Positions 26,534 to 35,239 of a DNA stretch of 64,000 nucleotides are shown one piece after another. Numbering within the stretch: position 1 is the stretch's first letter; each line of letters opens with the position of its first letter. Position numbers and translations under genes: made by a program. Origin of the DNA: Bacteroidales bacterium (GTDB lineage: Bacteria; Bacteroidota; Bacteroidia; Bacteroidales; Muribaculaceae); the NCBI GenBank assembly GCA_014800735.1, contig JAAVFP010000018.1, positions 1 to 64,000 of the forward strand, in the 5' to 3' direction. The notes below the pieces were generated by a model. That model was not told where the DNA came from, made no database searches, and saw only the letters and a list, made by a program, of their open reading frames with translations.

Positions 26534-27655
26534 TTATTTAACAACGTTGGGTTTCACGGTCATTCCGTCGCGCACTTTCAGTAGAGCCTTGGTCACATAA
26601 CGGTCACCGGCCTTGATACCTTTGGTTACGATGCGGAGCGTGTCCTGGTAGGTTTGACCGACCTCAATGGGTGTGTAGACAACCTTGTTGGAGTCGTTGA
26701 GCACGTACAGGTACTTGCCCAACTGGTCGGTGCCGATCGAAGCATCTTTCACCAGGATTGCATCAGGGTCAATGCCGTAGGGAATATCCATCACAACGTA
26801 CATGCCGCTGCGCAGTTCGCCGTAAGGATTCTGGATACTTGCCTGGAACAGCATGGTGCCCGTGGAAGTGCTCACGTGGGGGTCGGTGTAGCTCAGTTTG
26901 GCGGTGTACTCGTGCTGGAGGGTATCGGTGAAGCTCACAGGTATATTATCGAAGTCAATCCGGCTCTCCTCGATTGCCTTGCGGAGGTCGGCCAGATAAG
27001 TAGCGTCTTCGATATTGAAATTCGCTGTCACCTTGGCATCGTTGTAAAGGCTTGCAAGCACCACCGGCGAACCAGCTCCCGAAAGGTAGGAGCCGGTTGT
27101 ATAGGGTGAGTTGGACATATGTCCGTCCTGCGGGGCTGTCACGGTGCAGTAGGACAATTGGGTCTGGGCAGTCTGAAGCGCTGCGCGGGCAGTCTTGATG
27201 TTGGCTTCGCTCTGCTCCAGATTGCTGCGGGCCTGTATTACTTCCATCTCGCTCACAGCATCGGATTTGAACGCCTCGGTCATGGCCTCGTAGCGGCTGG
27301 CGGCGTACTTGTTTTCAGCCTCGGCAGTGGCCAGAGCCGCCTGAGCTTTGCTCACGGCATCGCGGTAGTTGCGGTCCTCGATTCGGAACAGGACGGTGCC
27401 TTTGCGCACGAAGTCGCCGGCCGTGTAGTCCTGGCTCACCAGGTAGCCGTCCACGCGGGCAACGAGCTGAATTTCGTGGTCGGCCGACAGATGGCCAGGA
27501 TAGGATTTGCGGAGCACCACCGAGTCCTGCACGGGAAATGCCACGTCCACTGTCATAACTTCGGCAGCCATGTCGGCATCCTTGCGGTTGCGGCTGCATG
27601 AGCTTGCGGCCACCACAGTTGCCGCAGCAAGAAGGAAGAAAACTGATTTATTCAT
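26534..27655 (-). CDS. RND efflux periplasmic adaptor protein
   Basis: A 373-residue membrane fusion protein. It has a lipoprotein-type signal peptide with a cysteine near residue 20 (AATVVAASSCSR), the lipoyl-like half-motifs (ARVDGYLVSQDYTAGDFVRKGTVLF), a helical hairpin (about 95-165: AEAENKYAASRYEAMTEAF), and a beta-barrel region. It bridges the pump and the TolC-type channel. It is 15 bases after the channel gene and 17 before the pump gene. Confidence 0.9.
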   Translation of the reverse strand: MNKSVFFLLAAATVVAASSCSRNRKDADMAAEVMTVDVAFPVQDSVVLRKSYPGHLSADHEIQLVARVDGYLVSQDYTAGDFVRKGTVLFRIEDRNYRDAVSKAQAALATAEAENKYAASRYEAMTEAFKSDAVSEMEVIQARSNLEQSEANIKTARAALQTAQTQLSYCTVTAPQDGHMSNSPYTTGSYLSGAGSPVVLASLYNDAKVTANFNIEDATYLADLRKAIEESRIDFDNIPVSFTDTLQHEYTAKLSYTDPHVSTSTGTMLFQASIQNPYGELRSGMYVVMDIPYGIDPDAILVKDASIGTDQLGKYLYVLNDSNKVVYTPIEVGQTYQDTLRIVTKGIKAGDRYVTKALLKVRDGMTVKPNVVK

Positions 27656-27670
27656 ATCGGTAGAAGTATT

Positions 27671-29086
27671 TTATTCCACCCAGCCGCCGCCGAGTGCTTT
27701 GTATAATTCAATAAGTGCGGTCAGAGCCTGGCCCTTGGCCGAAACAAGAGTATTCTGATAGTTGAGATAGTCAAGTTGGGCATCCACAACGGGAGTGAAG
27801 GATGAGAGGCCGTCCTTGTAGAGCTCCACTGATTTATCGAGCGACTCATGGCTGTTTTCCACTACTTCGTTGATCGAGGCGATATAGCGGAGTTCGGCCG
27901 AATAGCGAGCCATGGCGTTGCGCACTTCCTCGATAGCCGTCATCACGGTCAGATTGTAGGCATCCACCTCGGATTCCATGGCCTCGCGTGCGGACACAAT
28001 ATTATACTTGCGAGCGAAGCCGTCGAACAGCGTCCACGACAGCGTTGGCGCAATAGAGTAACCGATGCTTGCACGGCTGAACAGGTCTCCGAAGTTGTGG
28101 GCGTCAGTTCCCAGAGTAGCCTGGATGGAAAGCGATGGCAGGTAGTCCTTCTTGGCTATGCCGAGGTCGGCAGCTGCAATTTCAATGGAGCGTTGGGCTT
28201 CCACAATGTCGGGGCGGCGGCGCAGAAGGTCCAGCGGCACACCCATGTCCACCAGGCGGTATTGGCTCGGAATGTCCTTTGCTTGATAAACACTTGCGGG
28301 AAGCTCGGCACGAGGAGTGCCGGTAAGCACTGCCAGGGCATTGTATGACGCTTCAATCTGAGCTTCGAGCAGCGGAATCTGCGCAACTGTGGAATAGTAG
28401 ACCGTGCGGGCCTGGGTGACGTCGAGTTTCGATGATAGTCCGGTTTTGTAGCGCACTTCGGTCATGTGCACTGTCTGCTCCTGGCTTTCGGAGTGTGTTC
28501 GGGCTATTTCGAGCTGCGTTTTCTGCACGAGAAGTCCGATGTAGGTTTCGGCAATCTCGGCATCGAGCGCGAGAATCACCGACGCATATTCGGCAGCACT
28601 AAGCTTCACCTGCGATTTGGCCTTGCCAACCTGAGCGGTGATTTTGCCGAACACATCCACTTCCCAATTCATGGTGGCAGCACCGCTGAAGTAGCTCATG
28701 GTTGTAGCCGCGCCCTCGCTTCCGGCCATACGGCCCGATGTGCGGGTGCGGTTCCAGCCTGCCGATAGCCCTATCTGCGGATAGTAGGCACTACGTGCCG
28801 ACCCCACAGCTGCCCGGGCAGCGTTGATGCGGCGTGCGGCCATAGTGGCGTTGTAGTTGTTCTGCTCACCGATGGTAATAAGAGAATCAAGCAACTGGTC
28901 ATCGAAAGTTTCCCACCAACGGGCGTTGGAAGCATCCACCTCGCTTGCTGCGGGTGTGCCTTCGGGCACTACCCAGTGTTCCGATGGAGTGAAATTCATG
29001 TAGTCGCCTTTGTCGGCAGCGAATGCACCGGTACCACCCAGTAGACCTACGGCAGTCAGGAGATAGCTTAGTGATGAATATTTCAT
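27671..29086 (-). CDS. TolC-family outer-membrane efflux channel
   Basis: 471 residues from ATG 29086, chosen because it directly begins a signal peptide (MKYSSLSYLLTAVGLL); the frame remains open upstream without a signal. It has the duplicated helical hairpin of outer-membrane factors: ARWWETFDDQLLDSLITIG, AETYIGLLVQKTQLEIA, GVPLDLLRRRPDIVEAQRSI, and a final SFTPVVDAQLDYLNYQNTLV. It lacks the usual N-terminal lipoprotein cysteine. It is the first gene of the tripartite efflux operon. Confidence 0.9.
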   Translation of the reverse strand: MKYSSLSYLLTAVGLLGGTGAFAADKGDYMNFTPSEHWVVPEGTPAASEVDASNARWWETFDDQLLDSLITIGEQNNYNATMAARRINAARAAVGSARSAYYPQIGLSAGWNRTRTSGRMAGSEGAATTMSYFSGAATMNWEVDVFGKITAQVGKAKSQVKLSAAEYASVILALDAEIAETYIGLLVQKTQLEIARTHSESQEQTVHMTEVRYKTGLSSKLDVTQARTVYYSTVAQIPLLEAQIEASYNALAVLTGTPRAELPASVYQAKDIPSQYRLVDMGVPLDLLRRRPDIVEAQRSIEIAAADLGIAKKDYLPSLSIQATLGTDAHNFGDLFSRASIGYSIAPTLSWTLFDGFARKYNIVSAREAMESEVDAYNLTVMTAIEEVRNAMARYSAELRYIASINEVVENSHESLDKSVELYKDGLSSFTPVVDAQLDYLNYQNTLVSAKGQALTALIELYKALGGGWVE

Positions 29087-29333
29087 AAGTAGGAATAGTT
29101 TTTTGTTAACTTTATAACAAGTGAATAGGGAGGGAATTTGAGTGTTTAACAAAATTTAACCACAAGCCAAACTACCATACTTTTTTCAGCCAACGTAAAA
29201 AGTATAGTAATGACTACTCAATATTCATGCATGACAAGCGACTGAAAAGTCCGGCAAATTATGTGATAAAAAAGGAATTTTAGATATTAAGGAATAGATA
29301 ATTGCCGATAATTCCTATGGGAAAATGATAGTG

Positions 29334-29350
29334 ACTCTTAATAAGAGATA
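29334..29350. promoter_or_regulatory. candidate operator, copy 1
   Basis: ACTCTTAATAAGAGATA contains a perfect dyad CTCTTA-A-TAAGAG. Exactly the same 17 bases occur in inverted orientation at 29495-29511. This copy lies about 250 bases upstream of the efflux operon start. The rest of 29087-29546 is AT-rich. Confidence 0.55.
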
Positions 29351-29473
29351 TTTAAACATCTAAAAGATCTTGCACTCAGAAATATAAACAAAGTGTGTGT
29401 TTTGAAATCCTATATATGAATACAGATTTACCGATTTTTTTGTTTAGATAAAACCTCATTCAAAATTAATTAC

Positions 29474-29481
29474 TACCTTTG
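29474..29481 (+). promoter_or_regulatory. promoter -7 element of the secreted acidic protein
   Basis: TACCTTTG, an exact TAnnTTTG. The transcript would start near 29486-29488, leaving a leader of about 60 bases that begins just before operator copy 2. Confidence 0.6.
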
Positions 29482-29494
29482 CAACACATTTGTA

Positions 29495-29511
29495 TATCTC
29501 TTATTAAGAGT
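29495..29511. promoter_or_regulatory. candidate operator, copy 2
   Basis: TATCTCTTATTAAGAGT, the exact reverse complement of the sequence at 29334-29350, placed just after the predicted start of transcription, a usual position for a repressor site. Confidence 0.55.
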
Positions 29512-29546
29512 GAATATCGCTCTAAAATTATCTAACACCAATTTTC

Positions 29547-30863
29547 ATGAAGAAAATTTTACTTCTAATCGCGGCTGCCGGTCTTATGGCCGGTTCTGCA
29601 TCGGCTGCCCAGCGTGCAGCCAGCCCTGCCAAGCAGGCTATTGCCAAGGCGAACAAAGCAGCCAAGGCAATCCGCAAAATCAACGACCAGCACTCGGAAG
29701 CACAATGGCGCCCCGGCACTATCGCTAACTACGCTATGGAAGATGGCGAATGGGTAGGCCCCTTTAACCAAAAGTGCACCTACACCCCCGAAGGTCGCAT
29801 TGCAAGCCTTGAAGTTGAAAATCAATCCAAGGTCCTCTATACATACAACGAGGACGGTATGATTGCCACCGAGGTACAGTCTTATTATAATGAATGGGAC
29901 GAAAAGTGGGTTGAGTCCTCCAACATCACTTACACCTACGACAGCGTTGTGAAGGATTTTGTGGTGAAGCAAGAGACTAAAGCCGAATGGGGCACCTACG
30001 TGAATGGTTACAAGATTGAACGCAACGCCGAAGGCAATGTAACCTCAGTTACCGAATATTCCAGTTCGGATGATTATTACTACGAGTACGCTACTGTGCG
30101 TTACTACTACGGCACGGACGGCAAGGTGAATAAAATGACCACGGAGGACGAGGACGGCGTGTACCACTGGGTGGACAACATCACCTGGGAGAACACCGAC
30201 GGCCAGATTCTTGAGTTCGAGTACGATGAGTACGAAGCCAACCTCTACTTCGGCGCCAACCGCATCAAGAGCGGCGACATCATGGACGATGATTGGCCTT
30301 CGCTGGGCAAACTCACTGTGGAATACAAGGGCAAGGACTACAAGAGTAAAATTTTGGTGGACGATACGACCGTCCTTGACATCGACTACAAGTGGGTTGA
30401 CGATTTCGGCAGCTACGACGTGAAGATGTCCGACACCGATATCGACGAGGACGAGGGCGAATACTACGTTGACTATACCGATATCTCCACCATCAGCTTC
30501 CGCGTGGATGCTTACGGCATCGTGCTCCTGGAGAAGACTGAGAGCGAGTGCATCTACAGCAACGAGAGTTACGAACCCAGCTACGAAGTGGACGGTTACC
30601 GCCGCGAAGTGACCTACGACGAAGAGTTCGGCTATCCTCTGGAAGTGCTCGAATACGAAATCGAAGAGGACGAGGAGGAATTGTGCGGCAAAACCGTTTA
30701 TTCCGACTACGCTGAGTACGAGCCTACCACTGCTATCGAAGAGGTGACTGTTGAAAATGCTCCCGTTGAATACTTCACAATCCAGGGTATCCGCGTAGAA
30801 AATCCCGGCAAGGGTCTTTATATCCGTCGCCAGGGTGCAACAACCACCAAAGTAATCTTCTAA
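29547..30863 (+). CDS. acidic secreted protein with YD-like repeats and sorting-type tail
   Basis: A 438-residue protein with a signal peptide (MKKILLLIAAAGLMAGSASA), then a basic Ala/Lys-rich stretch (about 21-50), then a long beta-rich region with Tyr/Asp/Glu-rich strand repeats (YTYNEDGMIATEVQSYYNEW, YYYGTDGKVNKM) resembling the YD-type repeats of DUF4595-like exoproteins. The final 30 residues (VEYFTIQGIRVENPGKGLYI and RRQGATTTKVIF) resemble the C-terminal tail found on many secreted Bacteroidales proteins. The mature protein is very acidic. Surface or secreted location is likely; the function is unknown. It is monocistronic, between a promoter with an operator and a terminator. Confidence 0.7.
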   Translation: MKKILLLIAAAGLMAGSASAAQRAASPAKQAIAKANKAAKAIRKINDQHSEAQWRPGTIANYAMEDGEWVGPFNQKCTYTPEGRIASLEVENQSKVLYTYNEDGMIATEVQSYYNEWDEKWVESSNITYTYDSVVKDFVVKQETKAEWGTYVNGYKIERNAEGNVTSVTEYSSSDDYYYEYATVRYYYGTDGKVNKMTTEDEDGVYHWVDNITWENTDGQILEFEYDEYEANLYFGANRIKSGDIMDDDWPSLGKLTVEYKGKDYKSKILVDDTTVLDIDYKWVDDFGSYDVKMSDTDIDEDEGEYYVDYTDISTISFRVDAYGIVLLEKTESECIYSNESYEPSYEVDGYRREVTYDEEFGYPLEVLEYEIEEDEEELCGKTVYSDYAEYEPTTAIEEVTVENAPVEYFTIQGIRVENPGKGLYIRRQGATTTKVIF

Positions 30864-30883
30864 TACATAGTCCTACACAAACC

Positions 30884-30925
30884 AAATCCGGCTCAGCCAT
30901 CTCTGGTTGAGCCGGATTTTTATTT
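30884..30925. terminator. bidirectional terminator
   Basis: AAATCCGGCTCAGCCA (30884-30899) pairs with TGGTTGAGCCGGATTT (30904-30919), loop TCTC, followed by T-rich sequence. It serves the secreted-protein gene and, on the minus strand, the DUF418 gene whose stop it overlaps. Confidence 0.85.
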
Positions 30926-32152
30926 TTCTTTCAGCAGCGGGAGGATTTTTCCGTAGGTGAGCATGCGCCACACCCATTCCAAAGGACCGAAGCGGAAATA
31001 TGAGAGCCAGGCTCGGCTCAGCAGCATTTCGAGCGCGAAAACTCCGACGGCAACGAGCTCGGTCTGCGTGAGGCCCATGGATGCTCCCAGGCCAAGACCG
31101 ATGCCATAGAAAAGGAAGATGCCGATGACGGACTGGCCGATGTAGTTGGTGAGAGCCATTCGGCCCGGAGCGGCAAACCAGCGCCAGATGACCAGATTGC
31201 TCCGGCCGATGCAAAACAGGCCCAGCAGGGCCGCGTAGGCGAAGCCGAGGGGATAAACACTTACGGTGTAGAGGGCGGTATGGGCAACGCTGCCCCAAGG
31301 GTGAGATGCTACGCCGCTGTAGGCATAGAAAAAGGACAGGGGGATGCCGATTGCGCAGCCCCAGACGGCAACTTTCACCAACAGTGCCCGGTGAGCGGCA
31401 AGGTCGGCGTAAATTTTATGCCGGCCCACCACAAATCCAATCAGAAACAGACCCATGACCTTGAAATAGCGGTTGCCGTCGATGAACTCGTACATTCGTT
31501 CCCAGGCTCCCTGAATGAGGAATTGGAACACTTCGCGGTAGGTGTGGGCGTCACGAAGCCAGGTGCCGAAGTTATCCTCGGTGATGCCGTAGGCAGCGGC
31601 ATAGCGCCACCATTGCGCGTAGGGGAAGGCGGAGAGATTCACGCCTGTAGCGGCGCAAAACCCGTCAACAGCTATGGGGATGAGCAGGAGCACGGCTGCC
31701 ACAGTGAGGATGGCACGGTCGGTCATGCGGCGGAACAGTGGCAGCAGCATGCCGAGCACGGCATAGAGCAGCAGGATGTCGCCGCTCCACAGCAGCATAA
31801 GGTGGGCGAAGCCAATCAGGGCCAGGATGGCCATGCGGTGGTAGAAGATGCGGAAGCCGTTGGCACCGCGACTGGCTGCATTGGCAATGATGATAGAAAA
31901 GCCAATGCCGAAAAGGAGAGAAAAAAGTGTGTAGAATTTTCCGTCAATTAGCAGGTACTGAGCAAATTTGGTGATGCGGTCAATACCGGCTCCGGGCAGC
32001 GTGGCTGCCACGGTGTCGGGCTGGAAGGTGTAGAGCGAAAACTCGGGATAGTTGGCCAGGCACACGCCTAAGAGCGCGAAGCCACGGAGGGCATCGAGGA
32101 AAATATGGCGCTTGCCGTCGGCTACCGGGGCGCCGCTGTGAGTGCTATTCAT
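30920..32152 (-). CDS. DUF418 family membrane protein
   Basis: A 410-residue polytopic protein beginning with the acyltransferase-like RHIFLDALRGFALLGVCLAN and ending with the DUF418 region (GLFCIGRSNLVIWRWFAAPGRMALTNYIGQS in parts, then FGPLEWVWRMLTYGK). About ten hydrophobic segments. The DUF418 group is related to membrane acyltransferases and occurs widely in Bacteroidales; its substrate is not known. It overlaps the DUF695 gene by 8 bases, so they are co-translated. Confidence 0.8.
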   Translation of the reverse strand: MNSTHSGAPVADGKRHIFLDALRGFALLGVCLANYPEFSLYTFQPDTVAATLPGAGIDRITKFAQYLLIDGKFYTLFSLLFGIGFSIIIANAASRGANGFRIFYHRMAILALIGFAHLMLLWSGDILLLYAVLGMLLPLFRRMTDRAILTVAAVLLLIPIAVDGFCAATGVNLSAFPYAQWWRYAAAYGITEDNFGTWLRDAHTYREVFQFLIQGAWERMYEFIDGNRYFKVMGLFLIGFVVGRHKIYADLAAHRALLVKVAVWGCAIGIPLSFFYAYSGVASHPWGSVAHTALYTVSVYPLGFAYAALLGLFCIGRSNLVIWRWFAAPGRMALTNYIGQSVIGIFLFYGIGLGLGASMGLTQTELVAVGVFALEMLLSRAWLSYFRFGPLEWVWRMLTYGKILPLLKEK

Positions 32153-32600
32153 CTTCCATCAGCGACTGGTCCACCTCAGGGGCAATGATTGACAGCATTT
32201 CGTCGTACTCGGCCCAGTCGGGGTCGTTTTCAGCGTAGATTTTGAGGGGAAGAAGCGGCAGGTTGGCCAGGGCGCGGTTCAGGAATGAGCCGAAAACATC
32301 GGTGCTGAAAGTGTAGAACACCCAGTTGCGCTCGCCTGCGCCGGTGTAGATGCCGGTGAGGAATGCAGCGTTTTTGCCCTTGAGAGCTGCCTGGAAGGCA
32401 TCAGTCACTTGTTCAAGCTGCTCGGCCGTGGCATCGTCCGGGAAGCCCAGGGGGCCTTCGGGAGTGTACGGAAGAGTGACTTCCACACGGATGTTGTTGC
32501 GCTCGCGGCTGCGGTAGGCCTCCACGTCCACTCGGCCGGTTACAATGATCGTGTGCCCCTCATCGTCGGTTGTAGGGCAGGTAATCCATTCGTTTTTCAT
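32145..32600 (-). CDS. DUF695 domain protein
   Basis: A 151-residue soluble protein matching the DUF695 pattern: RNNIRVEVTLPY near 33, a middle helix region EQLEQVTDAFQAAL, a central TGIYTGAGERNWVFYT, and an acidic tail with DPDWAEYDEML. The family is uncharacterised. Gene start at ATG 32600; it precedes DUF418 in the same transcript. Confidence 0.75.
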   Translation of the reverse strand: MKNEWITCPTTDDEGHTIIVTGRVDVEAYRSRERNNIRVEVTLPYTPEGPLGFPDDATAEQLEQVTDAFQAALKGKNAAFLTGIYTGAGERNWVFYTFSTDVFGSFLNRALANLPLLPLKIYAENDPDWAEYDEMLSIIAPEVDQSLMEDE

Positions 32601-32629
32601 ATCTTAGTAGTGTTTTAAATATAAAAAAG

Positions 32630-33012
32630 TATGGTCGGAGTATAAGCCGGGTTATGTGGACCGGCACTTTCCCCGCTGAGGGGGAGTTGTCGGCTTCCGT
32701 CCGTCATTTATCTAAGGGCCTGAGCCCCCTTTGCGCAGTCTACCCCCCGGCAATGGGCGAGCAACCCTTGAATGCCGGTATACTTGACCTTGCAACCCAT
32801 AAGATGTGCGGCACACTATGTCGCCATAGCGCCCGGTGAGCTCTTACCTCACCTTTTCACCCTTACCTCCACCGGAGTGGAGGCGGTAATTTTCTGTCAC
32901 ATTACTCTACCGTTACCGATAGCTTGCCGTTAGCAAATATGGTGCTCTGCGTTGCCCGGACTTTCCTCACGACCTTTATATATAAGTCGCGCGACGGACC
33001 CTCCGGCCATAC
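32630..33012 (-). ncRNA. rnpB: RNase P RNA
   Basis: The minus strand carries the universal RNase P core elements: near the 5' end GAGGAAAGTCCGGGC with the adjoining GCAGAGCACC, then the GGTAGAC-type element read on the plus strand as GTCTACC, and a 3' end that pairs with the 5' end (GTATGG...CCATAC, P1). About 383 nt, with a P12-like GC-rich hairpin. It removes tRNA 5' leaders. The U-rich stretch after 32630 (minus strand) serves as its terminator. The 5' end lies 20 bases after the lpxA stop, so it may be processed from, or transcribed along with, the lpx message. Confidence 0.93.
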
Positions 33013-33031
33013 TTTTATTTTTTTCAATATG

Positions 33032-33805
33032 TCAATATCCACGCACAATGCCGCGGTCGGCCTTGCGGATGAAGTCGAGGATGGTGTCGCGGATTTCGCC
33101 GGGTTCGAACTCTGCCTCAAGCTGCATCAGAGTGTCGCGGAGCACTGTGCCGCTGGTGTAGAGGGTTCGGTAGATGGCCGAAATCAGCTCAATCTGGTCG
33201 GCGGTGAAACCGTGGCGACGCAGCCCGATAGCATTCACACCAACGTAGGAAATAGGCTCGCGGGCGGCCTTGACGTAGGGCGGAATGTCCTTATTCACGA
33301 GTGCGCCACCCTGGAGCATCACGTAGGAGCCGATGTGGCAGAACTGGTGGATGAGGCTGCCGCCGCCAATCACGGCGCAATCGTCCACCTGCACCTCGCC
33401 GGCCAGCTGGGTGGCATTGCTGATAATCACACCGTTGCCGACGATGCAGTCGTGAGCAACATGGGAGTAAGCCATGATAAGACAGTTGGAGCCCACCACG
33501 GTGCGACCTTTGGCAGCGGTACCGCGGTTTACTGTCACACATTCGCGCAAGGTGGTGCCGTCGCCGATAATGGCTGTGGTTTCCTCGCCGCGGAACTTGA
33601 GGTCCTGCGGGATAGCGCTCACCACGGCGCCGGGGAAAATACGGACGTTCTTGCCGATGCGGGCACCGGGGAAAATCGTCACGTTGTTGTCAATGCGTGT
33701 GCCGTCGCCGATTTCAACATTCTCGTGAATAACTGTGAAGGGGCCTACCTCCACGTTTTCGCCTAGCTTGGCTTCGGGATGCACACAGGCAAGAGGATGA
33801 ATCAT
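33032..33805 (-). CDS. lpxA: UDP-N-acetylglucosamine acyltransferase
   Basis: A 257-residue left-handed beta-helix enzyme, first step of lipid A synthesis: it moves a hydroxyacyl chain from ACP onto UDP-GlcNAc. Hexapeptide repeats run from residue 2 to about 185 (VHPEAKLGENVEVGPFTVIH). The catalytic His lies in MAYSHVAHDC near 119-128. The C-terminal helical domain includes NAIGLRRHGFTADQI. It is the last gene of the lpxD-lpxC/fabZ-lpxA order. Confidence 0.95.
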   Translation of the reverse strand: MIHPLACVHPEAKLGENVEVGPFTVIHENVEIGDGTRIDNNVTIFPGARIGKNVRIFPGAVVSAIPQDLKFRGEETTAIIGDGTTLRECVTVNRGTAAKGRTVVGSNCLIMAYSHVAHDCIVGNGVIISNATQLAGEVQVDDCAVIGGGSLIHQFCHIGSYVMLQGGALVNKDIPPYVKAAREPISYVGVNAIGLRRHGFTADQIELISAIYRTLYTSGTVLRDTLMQLEAEFEPGEIRDTILDFIRKADRGIVRGY

Positions 33806-33826
33806 GCGTTTTGGTTATGTTGTTGG

Positions 33827-35209
33827 TTACTTGTTCTTTACAATCTGAGCCATGAACTCGCACTCGCACACCAGTTTTTCACCCACGAACGCGCGGCCTT
33901 TCATCACGGCCATACCGCGGCGCATGGGGGTGAGGAAGGAAACATGGAACAGGAGGGTGTCGCCGGGCACCACTTTCTGGCGGAACTTCACGTTGTCAAT
34001 CTTCATGAAGTAGGTGGAATAGCGCTCGGGCTCGTCAACAGTGCTGAGCACCAGCAGACCACCGGTCTGGGCCATGGCTTCAACCATGAGCACACCGGGC
34101 AGCACAGGCTCCTGGGGGAAGTGGCCCAGGAAGAAGGGCTCGTTGGTAGTGATGTTTTTAACGCCGACGATGAAGTTGTCCGACTTGTCGATTACCTTGT
34201 CCACCAGCAGGAAGGGATAGCGGTGAGGGAGCAGACGGCGGATTTCGTTGTTGTCCATCAGCGGCTTGGCATTGGGGTCGTAGTTGGGTGCCTGGATGTC
34301 GTTGCGCTTGATTTCGGAGCGGATGTTCTTGGCCAGCTGGGTGTTGATGGTGTGGCCGGGCTTTGTGGCGATGACGCGGCCCTTGAGGGGACGGCCGATG
34401 AGAGCGAGGTCGCCGATGAGGTCCATCAGTTTGTGGCGTGCAGGCTCGTTGTCGAACATCAGGGGGTCGGTGTTGATGTAGCCGAACTCGTTGGCGTCGT
34501 GGTGAGGCACACCCATCATGTCGGCCACGTGGTCGAGTTCTTCCTGAGTCTTGGGGCTTTCGTAGATTACGAGGGCGTTGCTCAGGTCGCCGCCCTTGAT
34601 GAGGCCCGCGCTGAGCAGGGGCTCAACTTCGCGCACGAAAACGAACGTGCGGGCCGGAGCGAACTCGGCTCCGAAATCAGCGATGTTATCGAGGGTGGCA
34701 TACTGGTTGGCCAGCACAACGGAGTCGAAGTTGATTTTCACGTCCAGGCTGAAGTCGTCGTCGGGCAGGAGCATAATCTTGGAGCCGGTTTCGGGGTCGG
34801 CTACCTCGATTTTGTGCTTCACGTAGTAGAAGTCCTTGTCGGCGTTCTGCTCGGCGATGCCCACGCTCTGAATACCATCGAAGAAAGGCTTGGCGCTGCC
34901 GTCGAGAATAGGCAGCTCGGCGCCGTCAACCTTGATAAGGCAGTTGTCGATGCCGCAGGCATAGAGGGCTGCCATAGCATGCTCGATGGTGCTCACGGTC
35001 ACGTCGCCACGGCCGATTACGGTGCCACGGGTGGTGGCTACGACATTTTCGGCAAGAGCGTCGATGATTGGCTGGCCTTCGAGGTCGATGCGCTGTATTT
35101 TATAACCGTGGTGTTCGGGTGCGGGGCAGAAAGTTGCCGTCAGTTGGGCGCCGGTGTGGAGTCCCTTGCCGGCAAGGGTGAATTCACCCTGGAGTGTTGT
35201 TTGCTTCAT
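33827..35209 (-). CDS. lpxC/fabZ: bifunctional UDP-acyl-GlcNAc deacetylase / hydroxyacyl-ACP dehydratase
   Basis: A 460-residue fusion known in Bacteroidota. Residues 1 to about 300 are LpxC, the committed zinc deacetylase of lipid A synthesis (EFTLAGKGLHTGAQLT, with zinc ligands in STIEHAMAALYACGIDN and HKLMDLIGDLALIG). Residues about 315-460 are FabZ (LPHRYPFLLVDKV, then HFPQEPVLPGVLMVEAMAQ with the catalytic His and Glu). Fusing the two ties phospholipid chain elongation to lipid A synthesis, whose balance is regulated in other bacteria by LpxC turnover. Confidence 0.95.
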   Translation of the reverse strand: MKQTTLQGEFTLAGKGLHTGAQLTATFCPAPEHHGYKIQRIDLEGQPIIDALAENVVATTRGTVIGRGDVTVSTIEHAMAALYACGIDNCLIKVDGAELPILDGSAKPFFDGIQSVGIAEQNADKDFYYVKHKIEVADPETGSKIMLLPDDDFSLDVKINFDSVVLANQYATLDNIADFGAEFAPARTFVFVREVEPLLSAGLIKGGDLSNALVIYESPKTQEELDHVADMMGVPHHDANEFGYINTDPLMFDNEPARHKLMDLIGDLALIGRPLKGRVIATKPGHTINTQLAKNIRSEIKRNDIQAPNYDPNAKPLMDNNEIRRLLPHRYPFLLVDKVIDKSDNFIVGVKNITTNEPFFLGHFPQEPVLPGVLMVEAMAQTGGLLVLSTVDEPERYSTYFMKIDNVKFRQKVVPGDTLLFHVSFLTPMRRGMAVMKGRAFVGEKLVCECEFMAQIVKNK

Positions 35210-35239
35210 TGCGAATCGAGAAATTCGATATGTGGTTTA

